64,000 nt of DNA, taken from positions 1 to 64,000 of the forward strand of contig NZ_JAVRIA010000006.1 of the NCBI RefSeq assembly GCF_031846265.1, given 5' to 3'. Below, piece by piece: positions 19,385 through 28,936 of the stretch. The notes beneath the pieces are model-generated. The model was given only the letters and a program-made list of their open reading frames with translations. It made no database searches and had not been told where the DNA came from. Numbering within the stretch: position 1 is the first letter of the stretch; each line of letters starts with the position of its first letter. The translations under genes and the position numbers were made by a program. The stretch comes from Microcosmobacter mediterraneus. GTDB lineage: Bacteria; Bacteroidota; Bacteroidia; Flavobacteriales; Flavobacteriaceae.

Positions 19385-19413
19385 CATAAGAAACTATTAT
19401 ATGTTTTAAAACC

Positions 19414-19860
19414 ATGATCGATAATCACCAAAAAAATCTAGCTACTTTTATTCATTTATCCACCTTCTCAAGGTTTATAATTCCTTTAGGGAATTTTATT
19501 GGGCCAATTATACTTTGGGTTGCTAACAAGGATAAATCATCTTTTGTAGATGAACATGGTAAACAAGCTATTAATTTTCAGATCAGTATTTTATTGTATG
19601 CCATACTATTTGGATTATTAAGTATTCCGTTTTTTGCTATTAATATTTTTGATGGCTTAGATATTTTTAGGTTTCACAACCTTTATAATTTTCATATAAG
19701 TTTTGGTAAACCGTCTCCTCTGTTGTATATAACAGGAGGTCTTGGAATCATTGCATTCTTAGGCTTTCTTTTAGAATTAGCTTTTATTATTAAGGCCAGT
19801 TTGTCAGCTAGAGATGGAGATTCATATAAGTATCCTTTAACCATCAATTTCATCAAATAA
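19414..19860 (+). CDS. DUF4870 membrane protein
   Basis: A 148-residue protein with three hydrophobic helices and the typical DUF4870 arrangement: PLGNFIGPIILWVANKD, then DEHGKQAINFQISI, then two helices. It is an inner-membrane protein of unknown function. It begins a run of same-strand genes (DUF4870, PadR, PspC, two head-GIN proteins). Family relatives occur next to stress-response genes, which fits this context. Confidence 0.88.
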   Translation: MIDNHQKNLATFIHLSTFSRFIIPLGNFIGPIILWVANKDKSSFVDEHGKQAINFQISILLYAILFGLLSIPFFAINIFDGLDIFRFHNLYNFHISFGKPSPLLYITGGLGIIAFLGFLLELAFIIKASLSARDGDSYKYPLTINFIK

Positions 19861-19863
19861 TTT

Positions 19864-19890
19864 CACCTTGAGTTCAATCGAAGGGCAATC
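19864..19890. repeat. Degenerate copy of the TCGAGCGnAGTCGA-type repeat
   Basis: CACCTTGAGTTCAATCGAAGG resembles the flavobacterial CCTTGAGCGCAGTCGAAGG repeat, with CCTT/AAGG ends that can pair. It lies in the 80-base gap between DUF4870 and padR and may be an old insertion. Confidence 0.4.
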
Positions 19891-19940
19891 AAAATCAAAA
19901 TCAAAAAATGAACAGTTTACAATTTAAATCTCATTAAAAT

Positions 19941-20282
19941 ATGAAGATAGAAAACACAAAAGCACAAATGCGCAAAGGTGTATTAGAATATTGCATTTTA
20001 TCTATATTAAGAGATGAAGATGCTTATGTAGCAGAAATTCTAGGCACACTTAAAGAAGCTAAGATGCTCGTGGTAGAAGGAACAATTTATCCTTTATTAA
20101 CGCGATTAAAGAATGCTGGTCTTCTTAACTATAGATGGGAAGAATCTACATCTGGACCACCAAGAAAATATTACGGTCTTACAGAAACCGGAAAATTATT
20201 TCTAAAAGAATTAAACACAACTTGGAGTGAATTACAGAATGCCGTTAACCTAGTAACAAGCCAAAAAACCACAAAAAAATGA
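19941..20282 (+). CDS. PadR family transcriptional regulator
   Basis: A 113-residue winged-helix regulator. N-terminal KGVLEYCILSIL and VVEGTIYPLLTRLKNAGLL, then the wing SGPPRKYYGLTETG, match the PadR family; the C-terminal helix is the short dimerisation type. Its stop overlaps the start of the PspC gene by 4 bases (ATGA), so the two are translationally coupled. It probably represses this operon, in line with PadR-PspC-GIN modules of other Bacteroidota. Confidence 0.93.
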   Translation: MKIENTKAQMRKGVLEYCILSILRDEDAYVAEILGTLKEAKMLVVEGTIYPLLTRLKNAGLLNYRWEESTSGPPRKYYGLTETGKLFLKELNTTWSELQNAVNLVTSQKTTKK

Positions 20283-22153
20283 ATAAAACAGTCAATATAA
20301 ATTTAGCAGGTATATTTTTTCATATAGATGAAGATGCATACAAAAAGCTCCAGCGCTATCTTGAGGCTATAAGACGTTCATTTACAGACTCTCAAGGTCG
20401 TTCAGAAATCATAGCAGATATTGAAGCAAGAGTTGCTGAACTCTTTAGTGAACGCGTTGAAAATGATAAACAAGTCGTCTCTATTAAGCATGTAGAAGAT
20501 GTGATTGCTATCATGGGACAACCAGAAGATTATTTAGTTGATGATGAAATTTTTGAAGACGAGCCACAACCAAAAAAGAAAACTTCGTCTACTAAAGCAA
20601 CTAAGAAGCTATTTAGAGATACAGAGAGCTCTTACATTGGAGGTGTTGCCTCTGGTTTAGCACACTATTTAGCAGTAGATGTAATATGGATAAGATTATT
20701 ATGGATACTATTCGCTTTAGGTTCTGGTGGCACATTTATTATAATATACTTAATATTTTGGGCCTTAGTTCCTGAAGCTCTTACAACTTCAGAAAAACTG
20801 ACCATGGCTGGAGATCCTGTGACGATCTCTAACATTGAAAAAAAAATTAAAGACAGTATTGAAAGTGTTGTAGACACAGCCAAAAATATTGATTTTGAAA
20901 AGCATGGCGACAAACTAAAAGAAGAGATTAATAATGTAACAGATAGCATTACAGATTCTGTCAAACAAATTGATTTTCAAAAAAAAGGAAGTAAGCTAAA
21001 ATCGAGCTCAAAAAGTTTTTTCGGAGGATTAGGTGATGTTATCGGGTTTTTCTTAAAAGCCATTGGAAAATTTATAGGGATTATACTAATTATAACAGGA
21101 GCAGCTGCATTATTAGGAATGATTGTTGGCTTATTCTCCGTAGGAATATTTGATTTTATTCATATTCCAGGAATCGACTTCGCTTACGCTGCTATAGCTT
21201 CCAATACACCTGTATGGTTAGTAAGCATATTAACATTTCTTGCTGTTGGAATTCCATTCTTCTTTTTGTTTTATGTTGGATTACGAATTTTAGTATCCAA
21301 CCTAAAATCAATAGGTAACATTGCTAAGTTTTCATTGCTAGGACTTTGGTTATTTGCTATTATTGGATTAGTAATCTTCGGTGTAAGACAAGCAACTGAG
21401 CATGCTTATACAGGAAACTTTACAAAAAAATCGACATTACCTATTAGTACAACCGATACACTAAATATTAAGATGACTGCTCAAGATAATATGACTTTTA
21501 TTGGAGAAAGGCATAGAATGTTTGAGGATAACTGGAGATATGAAGATAATAAGTTTTATAGAAATGGTGGTTTTAATATCGTATTTAATGAAGAGGATGA
21601 AAAATATATTTACTCAACAGATATTCGTCTTATTGTAAGATCAACTAATGAAGATATGGCTTATATAAGTTTAGAAAAAAGAGCACAAGGCAGTAATTAC
21701 AAGAATGCTTCTGAGCAAGCTGAAAATGTTATCTATAATTTTAAAATGGATGGCAATACCTTATTGTTAGATTCTTATTTATTAACTGAATTTGAAAACG
21801 GTTTCAATTTTGAAGAAGTTACTATTAAACTCTATCTCCCAATTGGTACAATTATCAATGCAGACAAGAACACCTACACGTATCATAGAAATCAAAGCCA
21901 CTTCAACGATATTTTAGACAATGGTATGGAAGATTACTATCTAGAAGTAATTGATGGTGATTTAAAATGCTTAAACTGTCCTTTAGAAAGCATTGAAGAT
22001 GTAAAGACTAATAGGTCCACTCAAAATAGTAATAGAGAGGAAAAACTAGAAGTTATTGTTAATAACGATAGTATTGTAGCAAGTAAGAATGGTGTTAACG
22101 TTAAAGTAAGTGATAAAGATGGTGTGAAAATTTCATCTCATAATAATAATTAA
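20279..22153 (+). CDS. PspC-domain membrane protein
   Basis: A 624-residue multidomain membrane protein. A cytosolic N-terminal segment (1-100) is followed by a PspC domain (about 107-170; RDTESSYIGGVASGLAHYLAVD then two helices), a charged helical region with repeated IDFEKHGDKLK / IDFQKKGSKLK segments, three or four more transmembrane helices (about 255-375), and a C-terminal extracytoplasmic region. PspC proteins respond to envelope stress. Coupled to the upstream padR by a 4-base overlap. The head-GIN genes downstream are probably part of the same response. Confidence 0.88.
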   Translation: MNKTVNINLAGIFFHIDEDAYKKLQRYLEAIRRSFTDSQGRSEIIADIEARVAELFSERVENDKQVVSIKHVEDVIAIMGQPEDYLVDDEIFEDEPQPKKKTSSTKATKKLFRDTESSYIGGVASGLAHYLAVDVIWIRLLWILFALGSGGTFIIIYLIFWALVPEALTTSEKLTMAGDPVTISNIEKKIKDSIESVVDTAKNIDFEKHGDKLKEEINNVTDSITDSVKQIDFQKKGSKLKSSSKSFFGGLGDVIGFFLKAIGKFIGIILIITGAAALLGMIVGLFSVGIFDFIHIPGIDFAYAAIASNTPVWLVSILTFLAVGIPFFFLFYVGLRILVSNLKSIGNIAKFSLLGLWLFAIIGLVIFGVRQATEHAYTGNFTKKSTLPISTTDTLNIKMTAQDNMTFIGERHRMFEDNWRYEDNKFYRNGGFNIVFNEEDEKYIYSTDIRLIVRSTNEDMAYISLEKRAQGSNYKNASEQAENVIYNFKMDGNTLLLDSYLLTEFENGFNFEEVTIKLYLPIGTIINADKNTYTYHRNQSHFNDILDNGMEDYYLEVIDGDLKCLNCPLESIEDVKTNRSTQNSNREEKLEVIVNNDSIVASKNGVNVKVSDKDGVKISSHNNN

Positions 22154-22252
22154 CAATCCATCATATTTAAATAACAATTGAGTAATTAAATATTAAACTT
22201 AATAAGCATCAAATCTATTTTTATCAAAAAATCAATCAAAAACAAATAAATC

Positions 22253-22981
22253 ATGACAACACTAACAAAAATTATCATCTCAATACTACTAGGATTTCTG
22301 GTGACTTCCTGCAACATGGACTTTAGAATAGGACAAGGTGTTATTGGTAATGGAAACGTTATCACAAAAGAACGCTCGGTAGAAGGCTCTTTTAATGCTA
22401 TACAGGCAAGTAGTGGTATAGACTTATACCTTACTCAAGGAAATAGCACTTCTGTAATTGTAGAAGCCGATGAAAACTTACACGATATTATCATCACAGA
22501 AGTAGAAAATAATACATTGAAAGTATATTTAGACGAGAATGTAAAACGCTCTAAATCGCAGAAGGTTATGCTAACATTTAAAGATGTATCCTCTATTAAA
22601 TCTACCAGTGGAAGTGATGTGTACTCAACAAACACCATTAAAACCAAAACATTAAACTTAAAATCTACAAGTGGTAGTGATTTGGAATTGTCAGTAAATG
22701 CAGAAACTATTGATTGTAAATCTACAAGTGGTAGTGACATGAAATTATCTGGAACTGTAGATTACCTAATTGCAGAGGCAACCAGCGGAAGTGATATTAA
22801 AGCTGGTGATTTAAAAGCAATGTCATCTAAAGTAAAAGCAACTAGTGGAGCTGATATTACTGTAAACACCTCTAAAGAATTGGTTGCAAAAGCTACAAGT
22901 GGTGGCGATGTAAAATACTATGGAAACCCTGAAAAAGTTGAAAAAACCGACGGTGTATCTGGTAGCATAAGCAAACGATAG
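22253..22981 (+). CDS. Head-GIN (DUF2807) lipoprotein with TSGxD repeats
   Basis: A 242-residue lipoprotein (lipobox Cys20, LVTSC). It has the head-GIN/DUF2807 fold, a right-handed beta solenoid. TSGxD motifs occur at residues 118, 139, 158, 177, 197 and 215, one every 18-21 residues, consistent with one per solenoid turn and an aligned Ser/Asp ladder. The molecular function of this domain is unknown. It follows PspC by 100 bases on the same strand and precedes a terminator. Confidence 0.9.
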   Translation: MTTLTKIIISILLGFLVTSCNMDFRIGQGVIGNGNVITKERSVEGSFNAIQASSGIDLYLTQGNSTSVIVEADENLHDIIITEVENNTLKVYLDENVKRSKSQKVMLTFKDVSSIKSTSGSDVYSTNTIKTKTLNLKSTSGSDLELSVNAETIDCKSTSGSDMKLSGTVDYLIAEATSGSDIKAGDLKAMSSKVKATSGADITVNTSKELVAKATSGGDVKYYGNPEKVEKTDGVSGSISKR

Positions 22982-23061
22982 CAACTTAAATCAATCAATC
23001 AAAACAATCAACCAAAACGATTACAGTCTTTAATTTAACTGTAATAATCTAACCAATCTAT

Positions 23062-23104
23062 AAACCATTTCAAGCTCTTATTTAGAGTTTGGGATGGTTT
23101 TTGT
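23062..23104 (+). terminator. Terminator after the first head-GIN gene
   Basis: A 17-base stem (23062-23078 with 23084-23100) contains three G-U wobbles and a 5-base TATTT loop, followed by TTTTTG. It ends the PadR-PspC-GIN transcript and separates it from the second GIN gene. Confidence 0.7.
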
Positions 23105-23105
23105 A

Positions 23106-23113
23106 TATATTTG
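23106..23113 (+). promoter_or_regulatory. Candidate -7 element of the second head-GIN gene
   Basis: TATATTTG matches TAnnTTTG and follows the terminator hairpin directly. The only TTTG upstream lies 14 bases away, shorter than usual, so the promoter is uncertain. Confidence 0.35.
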
Positions 23114-23180
23114 TTATCGATGTATTATTGTGACATTATCTAATAAATGTGTCTAATTAATAGTACAATAACGCTAATAC

Positions 23181-24011
23181 ATGAGAAAATTATTATCGAT
23201 ACTAGCTCTAATTATGGTTACTAGCACAACCATCTTAGCTCAGGAAAAAATTAAAGGAAACAGAGATGTTACCATAAAACAATCTTACGTTGACGCTTTT
23301 GAAAAAATAGTCATTAGTAATGATTTTGAAATTGAAATAGCTTACAACGAAAAACCTTCAGTTGAAATTGAAACAGATGATAATTTACATGAAGTTATTC
23401 AATTTGGTGTAAATGAAGGTACGTTGTCATTTTCTACTACAAAAAAAATTACCAGTAAAAAGAAATTACACATCATAGTCTATTATTCAAATATCCTTAA
23501 TAGCATTGAGCTTAATGATGGTGCCGAGATTAGATCATTAACCTCCTTAGAACTTAAACATTTAGATTTAAAATCTTCAGGGAATTCTAGAGCTTACCTT
23601 AACATTAGAACAGGAAACTTTAACTACCAAGGAAGAGAAAAAGGTAAAGCCAGACTTAACGTTACTGCAGATTCTTCAAAATTAGAATTAATAGATAATA
23701 ATAAAGTTGAAGCTCTAATTAATTCTAAATCCGTTACAATTGATTTGTATCAACGTTCTGATATTAGTTTAGAAGGTAATTCTGAAACGTCTGAACTTCA
23801 ATTAGATAATTCTGCTGGTTTAAGTGGTAAAAATTTTACGACCAAGACTTGCAACTTAATTTTAGAAGGAAGAAGCTCAGCCACTTTAACAGTCATGGAA
23901 TCTATTACACTTGAAGCTTCAGGCAATACTAGTGTTTACCTCTATGGAGAACCATCTATAGTTATTGATAAATTTACAGGTACTGCCAAACTCCAAAAAC
24001 GAATGCAATAA
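23181..24011 (+). CDS. Head-GIN (DUF2807) exported protein
   Basis: A 276-residue exported protein with a signal peptide ending near Ala-Gln (TTILAQ). The DUF2807 core includes DAFEKIVISNDFEIEIAYNE and DDNLHEVIQFGVNEGTLSF, which parallel the first GIN protein; the later TSGxD ladder is absent. It is likely an ancient paralogue. It has a terminator of its own directly after the stop. Confidence 0.85.
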   Translation: MRKLLSILALIMVTSTTILAQEKIKGNRDVTIKQSYVDAFEKIVISNDFEIEIAYNEKPSVEIETDDNLHEVIQFGVNEGTLSFSTTKKITSKKKLHIIVYYSNILNSIELNDGAEIRSLTSLELKHLDLKSSGNSRAYLNIRTGNFNYQGREKGKARLNVTADSSKLELIDNNKVEALINSKSVTIDLYQRSDISLEGNSETSELQLDNSAGLSGKNFTTKTCNLILEGRSSATLTVMESITLEASGNTSVYLYGEPSIVIDKFTGTAKLQKRMQ

Positions 24012-24042
24012 AAAAAGCCGAAGTAACACTTAGGCTTTTTTT
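24011..24042. terminator. Bidirectional terminator between head-GIN gene and trxB
   Basis: AAAAAAGCC pairs with GGCTTTTTT, with a further inner stem GAAGT/ACTTA containing one mismatch. A/T runs on both sides suit two convergent genes. Confidence 0.8.
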
Positions 24043-24056
24043 ATTAATATCTAATC

Positions 24057-25037
24057 TTAATTATAAGTAGATGTACTAACTTCAAACGTAGAATCCTTTG
24101 CAGCTAAGTAGCGCTCAGCATCTAAAGCTGCCATGCAACCAGTTCCTGCTGCTGTAACAGCTTGTCTATAAACATGATCTGCAGCATCTCCAGACACAAA
24201 CACACCTTCAATATTTGTTTTAGACGTACCTGGTACATTAATAATGTAACCTGTTTCGTCTAAATCTAAAAACTCTTTAAAAATATCTGTATTAGGCTTG
24301 TGGCCAATAGCTACAAAAAATCCTGTTGCAGGAATATCTATAGTATCTCCTGTAATATTATTTTTAGCTCTAACACCAGTAACAACTTGACCATCGCCTA
24401 AAACCTCATCAGTTTCGGTATTTAATAAAATGTCTATGTTTTCTGTATTTCGTACTCTAGCTTCCATGATCTTAGAAGCTCTAAACGCATCACGTCTTAC
24501 CAACATCGTTACCTTTTTACAGAGCTTAGATAAGTAATGTGCTTCTTCACAAGCAGAGTCACCTGCACCAACAATAACCACGTCTTGATTTCTGTAAAAA
24601 AAGCCATCACAAACAGCACATGCAGAAACACCACCACCTAGCTTTAGATATTTTTGCTCAGAGTCTAATCCTAAATACTTAGCAGATGCTCCAGTTGAGA
24701 TGATAACAGTATCACAATGAATTTCTTTCTCATCATTAACCCAAACTTTATGCACGTCTCCATTAAAATCAACTTTTGTAATCCAGCCATGACGCACATC
24801 AGTACCAAAACGCTCAGCTTGTTTTTGTAACTCTATCATCATTTCTGGTCCAGTAACACCTTCTGGATAACCAGGGAAGTTTTCAACATCATTGGTCGTT
24901 GTTAGCTGACCACCTGGTTGTGTTCCTTGATATAACACAGGAAACATATTAGCTCTAGAAGCGTAAATAGCAGCTGTATAACCTGCAGGTCCAGAACCTA
25001 TAATTAAGCATTTTACTTTTTCAATTGTATCAGACAT
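24057..25037 (-). CDS. trxB: Thioredoxin-disulfide reductase
   Basis: A 326-residue low-molecular-weight thioredoxin reductase that uses NADPH to reduce thioredoxin. The FAD-binding GSGPAG (14-19), redox-active CAVC (140-143, with the following DGFF), the NADPH-binding GAGDSA (157-162) and the C-terminal FAD motif (GVFVSGDAAD) are all present. Length is normal. A minus-strand TACTTTTG (25068-25061) lies 24 bases upstream of the ATG as a likely -7 element. Confidence 0.97.
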   Translation of the reverse strand: MSDTIEKVKCLIIGSGPAGYTAAIYASRANMFPVLYQGTQPGGQLTTTNDVENFPGYPEGVTGPEMMIELQKQAERFGTDVRHGWITKVDFNGDVHKVWVNDEKEIHCDTVIISTGASAKYLGLDSEQKYLKLGGGVSACAVCDGFFYRNQDVVIVGAGDSACEEAHYLSKLCKKVTMLVRRDAFRASKIMEARVRNTENIDILLNTETDEVLGDGQVVTGVRAKNNITGDTIDIPATGFFVAIGHKPNTDIFKEFLDLDETGYIINVPGTSKTNIEGVFVSGDAADHVYRQAVTAAGTGCMAALDAERYLAAKDSTFEVSTSTYN

Positions 25038-25228
25038 GTTTTATATATAATATTTCAGGACAAAAGTAGAATTTTTGAGCAAAAACTTACATCAGAGTTA
25101 TTAAAAGTTATTATCAAGAAATTGCATTTATCAATAGGTTTTTACAATCCAATTTTTAGTCTTAATAATTGTGTTGAAAACTGGTTAATAAGACGGTCTA
25201 TTGTGATCAATTAAACCCTAAAAAAGTG

Positions 25229-25236
25229 TAAATTTG
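25229..25236 (+). promoter_or_regulatory. Candidate -7 element of purL
   Basis: TAAATTTG matches TAnnTTTG and sits 22 bases before the ATG. No clear -33 element at the expected spacing was found. I see no PurR-like palindrome or purine riboswitch in the leader. Confidence 0.4.
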
Positions 25237-25258
25237 TGCTTTCAAAAATTTAAAGTAA

Positions 25259-28200
25259 ATGATTCATTTCTTCGGAAACCAAAACAGTAAAGTATTTGCT
25301 GTTCAAGCAACAAAAGAATTATCAACAGAAACCATCTCAAAATTGACATGGTTATTTGGCAACCAACCTAAATTAGAACAAGCATCTCTCGATGCTTTTT
25401 TTGTTGGTCCTCGTAAAGCCATGATAACACCTTGGAGCACCAATGCTGTGGAAATAACCCAAAATATGGGAATTAAAGGCATTGTTAGGATTGAGGAGTA
25501 CAAAGCTGTTGGAGAAGATTTCAAAGATTATGACCCAATGATTTCTGAGAAAATCAACAGTCTTAATCAAGATTCATTTACTATAAACATTCAACCAGAA
25601 CCTATCTTAAATATTGAGGATATAGCAGCTTACAATACTCAGGAAGGATTAGCATTGAGTGATGAAGAAGTAGAGTATTTAGAAGGTGTGTCTAAACGCA
25701 TAGGAAGACCTTTAACAGATTCGGAAGTATTTGGGTTTTCACAAGTGAATTCAGAACACTGTCGTCATAAAATATTTAACGGAACATTTGTTATTGATGG
25801 TGAAGAAAAACCTACTTCGCTTTTTAAAATGATTAAAGAGACTTCAAAGCAGAATCCTAATGATATTGTTTCAGCTTATAAGGATAATGTTGCGTTTATT
25901 AAAGGTCCAAAAGTAGAACAATTTGCTCCAAAACGTGCTGATATTCCTGATTATTATACCACTGAAAATTTTGAATCAGTTATCTCACTAAAAGCTGAAA
26001 CACACAACTTTCCAACTACAGTAGAGCCTTTTAATGGTGCTGCAACAGGTTCAGGAGGCGAGATTAGAGACAGGCTTGCTGGTGGAAAAGGTTCTTTACC
26101 TCTTGCAGGAACTGCTGTTTATATGACATCATATTCAAGGTTAGAAAAAGAAAGACCTTGGGAACAAAAATTTGAAGCACGCAATTGGCTTTATCAAACA
26201 CCAATAGATATTTTAATAAAAGCTTCTAATGGTGCTTCAGATTTTGGAAATAAATTTGGTCAGCCTCTAATTTGCGGTTCTGTTTTAACGTTTGAACATG
26301 AACAAGATGGTAGAAAGTTAGGCTATGACAAAGTGATTATGCAAGCTGGTGGAATTGGTTATGGAAAAGCAGATCAAGCTCTAAAAGATACGCCTAAAGA
26401 AGGTGATAAAGTTGTGATTCTTGGTGGTGAGAATTATCGTATCGGAATGGGAGGCGCTGCAGTGTCCTCAGCTGATACTGGAGAATTTTCTTCTGGTATT
26501 GAGCTTAATGCTGTACAACGCTCCAACCCAGAAATGCAAAAGCGTGCAGCAAATGCTGTTCGTGGTATGGTAGAAAGTGAAGATAATTTTATTGTTTCTA
26601 TACATGATCATGGTGCTGGTGGACATTTAAATTGCTTGTCAGAATTAGTTGAAGATACTGGAGGGAAAATAGATTTAGATGCCTTACCTGTTGGTGACCC
26701 AACGCTTTCTGCAAAAGAAATTATTGGTAACGAATCTCAAGAACGAATGGGATTAGTTATTTCTGAAAAGCATATTAATACATTACATAAAATTGCCGAA
26801 CGTGAACGTTCTCCAATGTATACTGTTGGTGATGTTACAGGTGATGATCGTTTTACTTTTGAATCTAAAACCAAAGGTGATAAACCTATGGATTTAGCCA
26901 TGAATGATATGTTTGGAAGTTCGCCAAAAACCATTATGAACGACATTTCTGTAGAGCGTTATTATGGTGGTATATCATACAATACTGATGCGTTTTATGA
27001 TTATTTAGATCAAGTTTTACAATTAGAAGCAGTCGCATGTAAAGATTGGTTAACTAACAAAGTAGACCGTTGTGTTGGTGGTAAAGTTGCAAAACAACAA
27101 TGCGTTGGACCATTGCAATTGCCACTCAATAATGTTGGTGTAATGGCTTTAGACTATAATGGTAAAGAAGGTATTGCAACATCAATTGGCCACGCTCCTA
27201 TTTCTGGATTAATTGATCCAATTGCTGGAAGTAGAAACTCAATTACTGAAGCATTAACCAATATCATTTGGGCACCTCTTAAAGATGGACTAAAAAGTGT
27301 TTCACTCTCTGCTAATTGGATGTGGCCTTGTAAAAATGAAGGTGAAGATGCACGCTTATATAAAGCAGTTAAAGCTATTTCAGAATTCTCCATAGATTTA
27401 GGTATTAACGTACCTACAGGGAAAGACTCGCTGTCTATGAAACAAAAATATTCTGATGGCGAAGTTATTTCACCTGGAACAGTAATCATTTCAGCAGCAG
27501 CCAATTGTAATGATATCGCTAAAGTTATTGAACCTGTTTTTAAAAGAAACCAAGGTGATATATATTATATCAACTTATCTCAAGATGATTTTAAATTAGG
27601 TGGAAGTTCTTTTGCGCAAATCAATAATAAAATTGGAAGTGATACACCTACAGTAAAATCCGCTAATTATGTAAAGACTGTTTTCAATACTATTCAACAA
27701 CTTATAAGAGATGAGCAAATAGTAGCTGGACATGATGTTGCTTCTGGTGGATTAATTACTACGTTACTTGAATTATGTTTTGCCGATAATAACATTGGTG
27801 CCGAATTAGATATCACAGCTCTAAATCAAAAAGATGCTTTCAAAGTGCTATTTGCCGAAAATGCTGGCATAGTTGTTCAATCTAAAAATGCTTCAATTGA
27901 GACTATTTTAAAAGAAGCTAGAATAGACTTTCATAATATTGGAAAGGTTACCTCATCTGATGTTTTAGGGATTATTAATGGTAGTGAAGTTTTTACAATG
28001 ACCGTTTCTAGATTAAGAGATGTATGGTATAAAACGTCTCTCCTACTCGATCGTAAACAAACTTCTAATGGTTTGGCAGATGAGCGATTTAACAACTATA
28101 AAAATCAACCGTTACAATACAAATTCCCAGAGCATTTTACTGGTAAACTTCCTGTCATTTCGAGCGTAGTCAAGAAATCTCGTCCCAAAGCAGCGATTAT

Positions 28201-28936
28201 CCGTGAAAAAGGTTCAAACTCCGAACGCGAAATGGCAAATGCTATGTATTTAGCTGGGTTTGATGTCAAAGACGTACACATGACCGATTTAATTTCGGGC
28301 CGTGAAACACTGGAAGATATTCAATTTATTGGCGCAGTTGGAGGTTTTTCAAATTCTGATGTACTGGGTTCTGCCAAAGGTTGGGCAGGTGCTTTTAAAT
28401 ACAATGAAAAAGCAAATACAGCATTAAAGAATTTCTTTGATCGTGAGGATACGCTATCTGTTGGAATATGTAATGGCTGTCAGTTATGGATGGAGCTCGA
28501 TCTTATAAATCCAGATCATGAGCAGCATGGAAAAATGACTTATAATGACTCTGGAAAACATGAAAGTGCATTTACGTCTGTAAAAGTGCAAGAGAATAAT
28601 TCTGTGATGCTATCTACTTTAGCAGGAACAACATTAGGTGTTTGGATTAGTCATGGTGAAGGAAAATTCAGTCTACCATATACTGAAGACCAATACGATA
28701 TCGTTGCAAAATACAGTTATGAAGGTTATCCTCATAACCCAAATGGTTCAGATTTTAATACAGCCATGCTTTGTGATGCTTCTGGAAGACATTTGGTAAC
28801 TATGCCTCATATTGAGCGTTCAACCTTTCAATGGAATTGGGCAAATTATCCAGAAGGTCGACAAGATGACGTATCACCTTGGCTTGAAGCTTTTGTTAAT
28901 GCAAGACTTTGGATTGATGAAAAAACAATTAGATGA
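25259..28936 (+). CDS. purL: Phosphoribosylformylglycinamidine synthase (single-chain PurL)
   Basis: A 1225-residue enzyme for step 4 of purine synthesis: FGAR, glutamine and ATP to FGAM. It has the linker/N-terminal domain, two AIRS-like halves (SEHCRHKIFNG, KAETHNFPTTVEPFNGAATGSGGEIRD), and the C-terminal class I glutaminase with Cys1071 (GICNGCQ) and the His1184/Glu1186 pair. The interdomain linker just before the glutaminase (residues 966-974, VISSVVKKS) is encoded by a copy of the TCGAGCGnAGTC-type repeat at 28153-28180. The frame is intact. The stop overlaps the next gene by 4 bases. Confidence 0.97.
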   Translation: MIHFFGNQNSKVFAVQATKELSTETISKLTWLFGNQPKLEQASLDAFFVGPRKAMITPWSTNAVEITQNMGIKGIVRIEEYKAVGEDFKDYDPMISEKINSLNQDSFTINIQPEPILNIEDIAAYNTQEGLALSDEEVEYLEGVSKRIGRPLTDSEVFGFSQVNSEHCRHKIFNGTFVIDGEEKPTSLFKMIKETSKQNPNDIVSAYKDNVAFIKGPKVEQFAPKRADIPDYYTTENFESVISLKAETHNFPTTVEPFNGAATGSGGEIRDRLAGGKGSLPLAGTAVYMTSYSRLEKERPWEQKFEARNWLYQTPIDILIKASNGASDFGNKFGQPLICGSVLTFEHEQDGRKLGYDKVIMQAGGIGYGKADQALKDTPKEGDKVVILGGENYRIGMGGAAVSSADTGEFSSGIELNAVQRSNPEMQKRAANAVRGMVESEDNFIVSIHDHGAGGHLNCLSELVEDTGGKIDLDALPVGDPTLSAKEIIGNESQERMGLVISEKHINTLHKIAERERSPMYTVGDVTGDDRFTFESKTKGDKPMDLAMNDMFGSSPKTIMNDISVERYYGGISYNTDAFYDYLDQVLQLEAVACKDWLTNKVDRCVGGKVAKQQCVGPLQLPLNNVGVMALDYNGKEGIATSIGHAPISGLIDPIAGSRNSITEALTNIIWAPLKDGLKSVSLSANWMWPCKNEGEDARLYKAVKAISEFSIDLGINVPTGKDSLSMKQKYSDGEVISPGTVIISAAANCNDIAKVIEPVFKRNQGDIYYINLSQDDFKLGGSSFAQINNKIGSDTPTVKSANYVKTVFNTIQQLIRDEQIVAGHDVASGGLITTLLELCFADNNIGAELDITALNQKDAFKVLFAENAGIVVQSKNASIETILKEARIDFHNIGKVTSSDVLGIINGSEVFTMTVSRLRDVWYKTSLLLDRKQTSNGLADERFNNYKNQPLQYKFPEHFTGKLPVISSVVKKSRPKAAIIREKGSNSEREMANAMYLAGFDVKDVHMTDLISGRETLEDIQFIGAVGGFSNSDVLGSAKGWAGAFKYNEKANTALKNFFDREDTLSVGICNGCQLWMELDLINPDHEQHGKMTYNDSGKHESAFTSVKVQENNSVMLSTLAGTTLGVWISHGEGKFSLPYTEDQYDIVAKYSYEGYPHNPNGSDFNTAMLCDASGRHLVTMPHIERSTFQWNWANYPEGRQDDVSPWLEAFVNARLWIDEKTIR
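28153..28180 (+). repeat. Dispersed repeat translated in frame within purL
   Basis: TGTCATTTCGAGCGTAGTCAAGAAATCT reads as three abutting parts: TGTCATT, TTCGAGCGTAGTCAAGAA and ATCT. It matches the TCGAGCGnAGTCGAGA repeat also seen near 44633 and 46175. The 28 bases encode the linker between the synthase and glutaminase parts of PurL without disrupting the frame. Confidence 0.6.
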
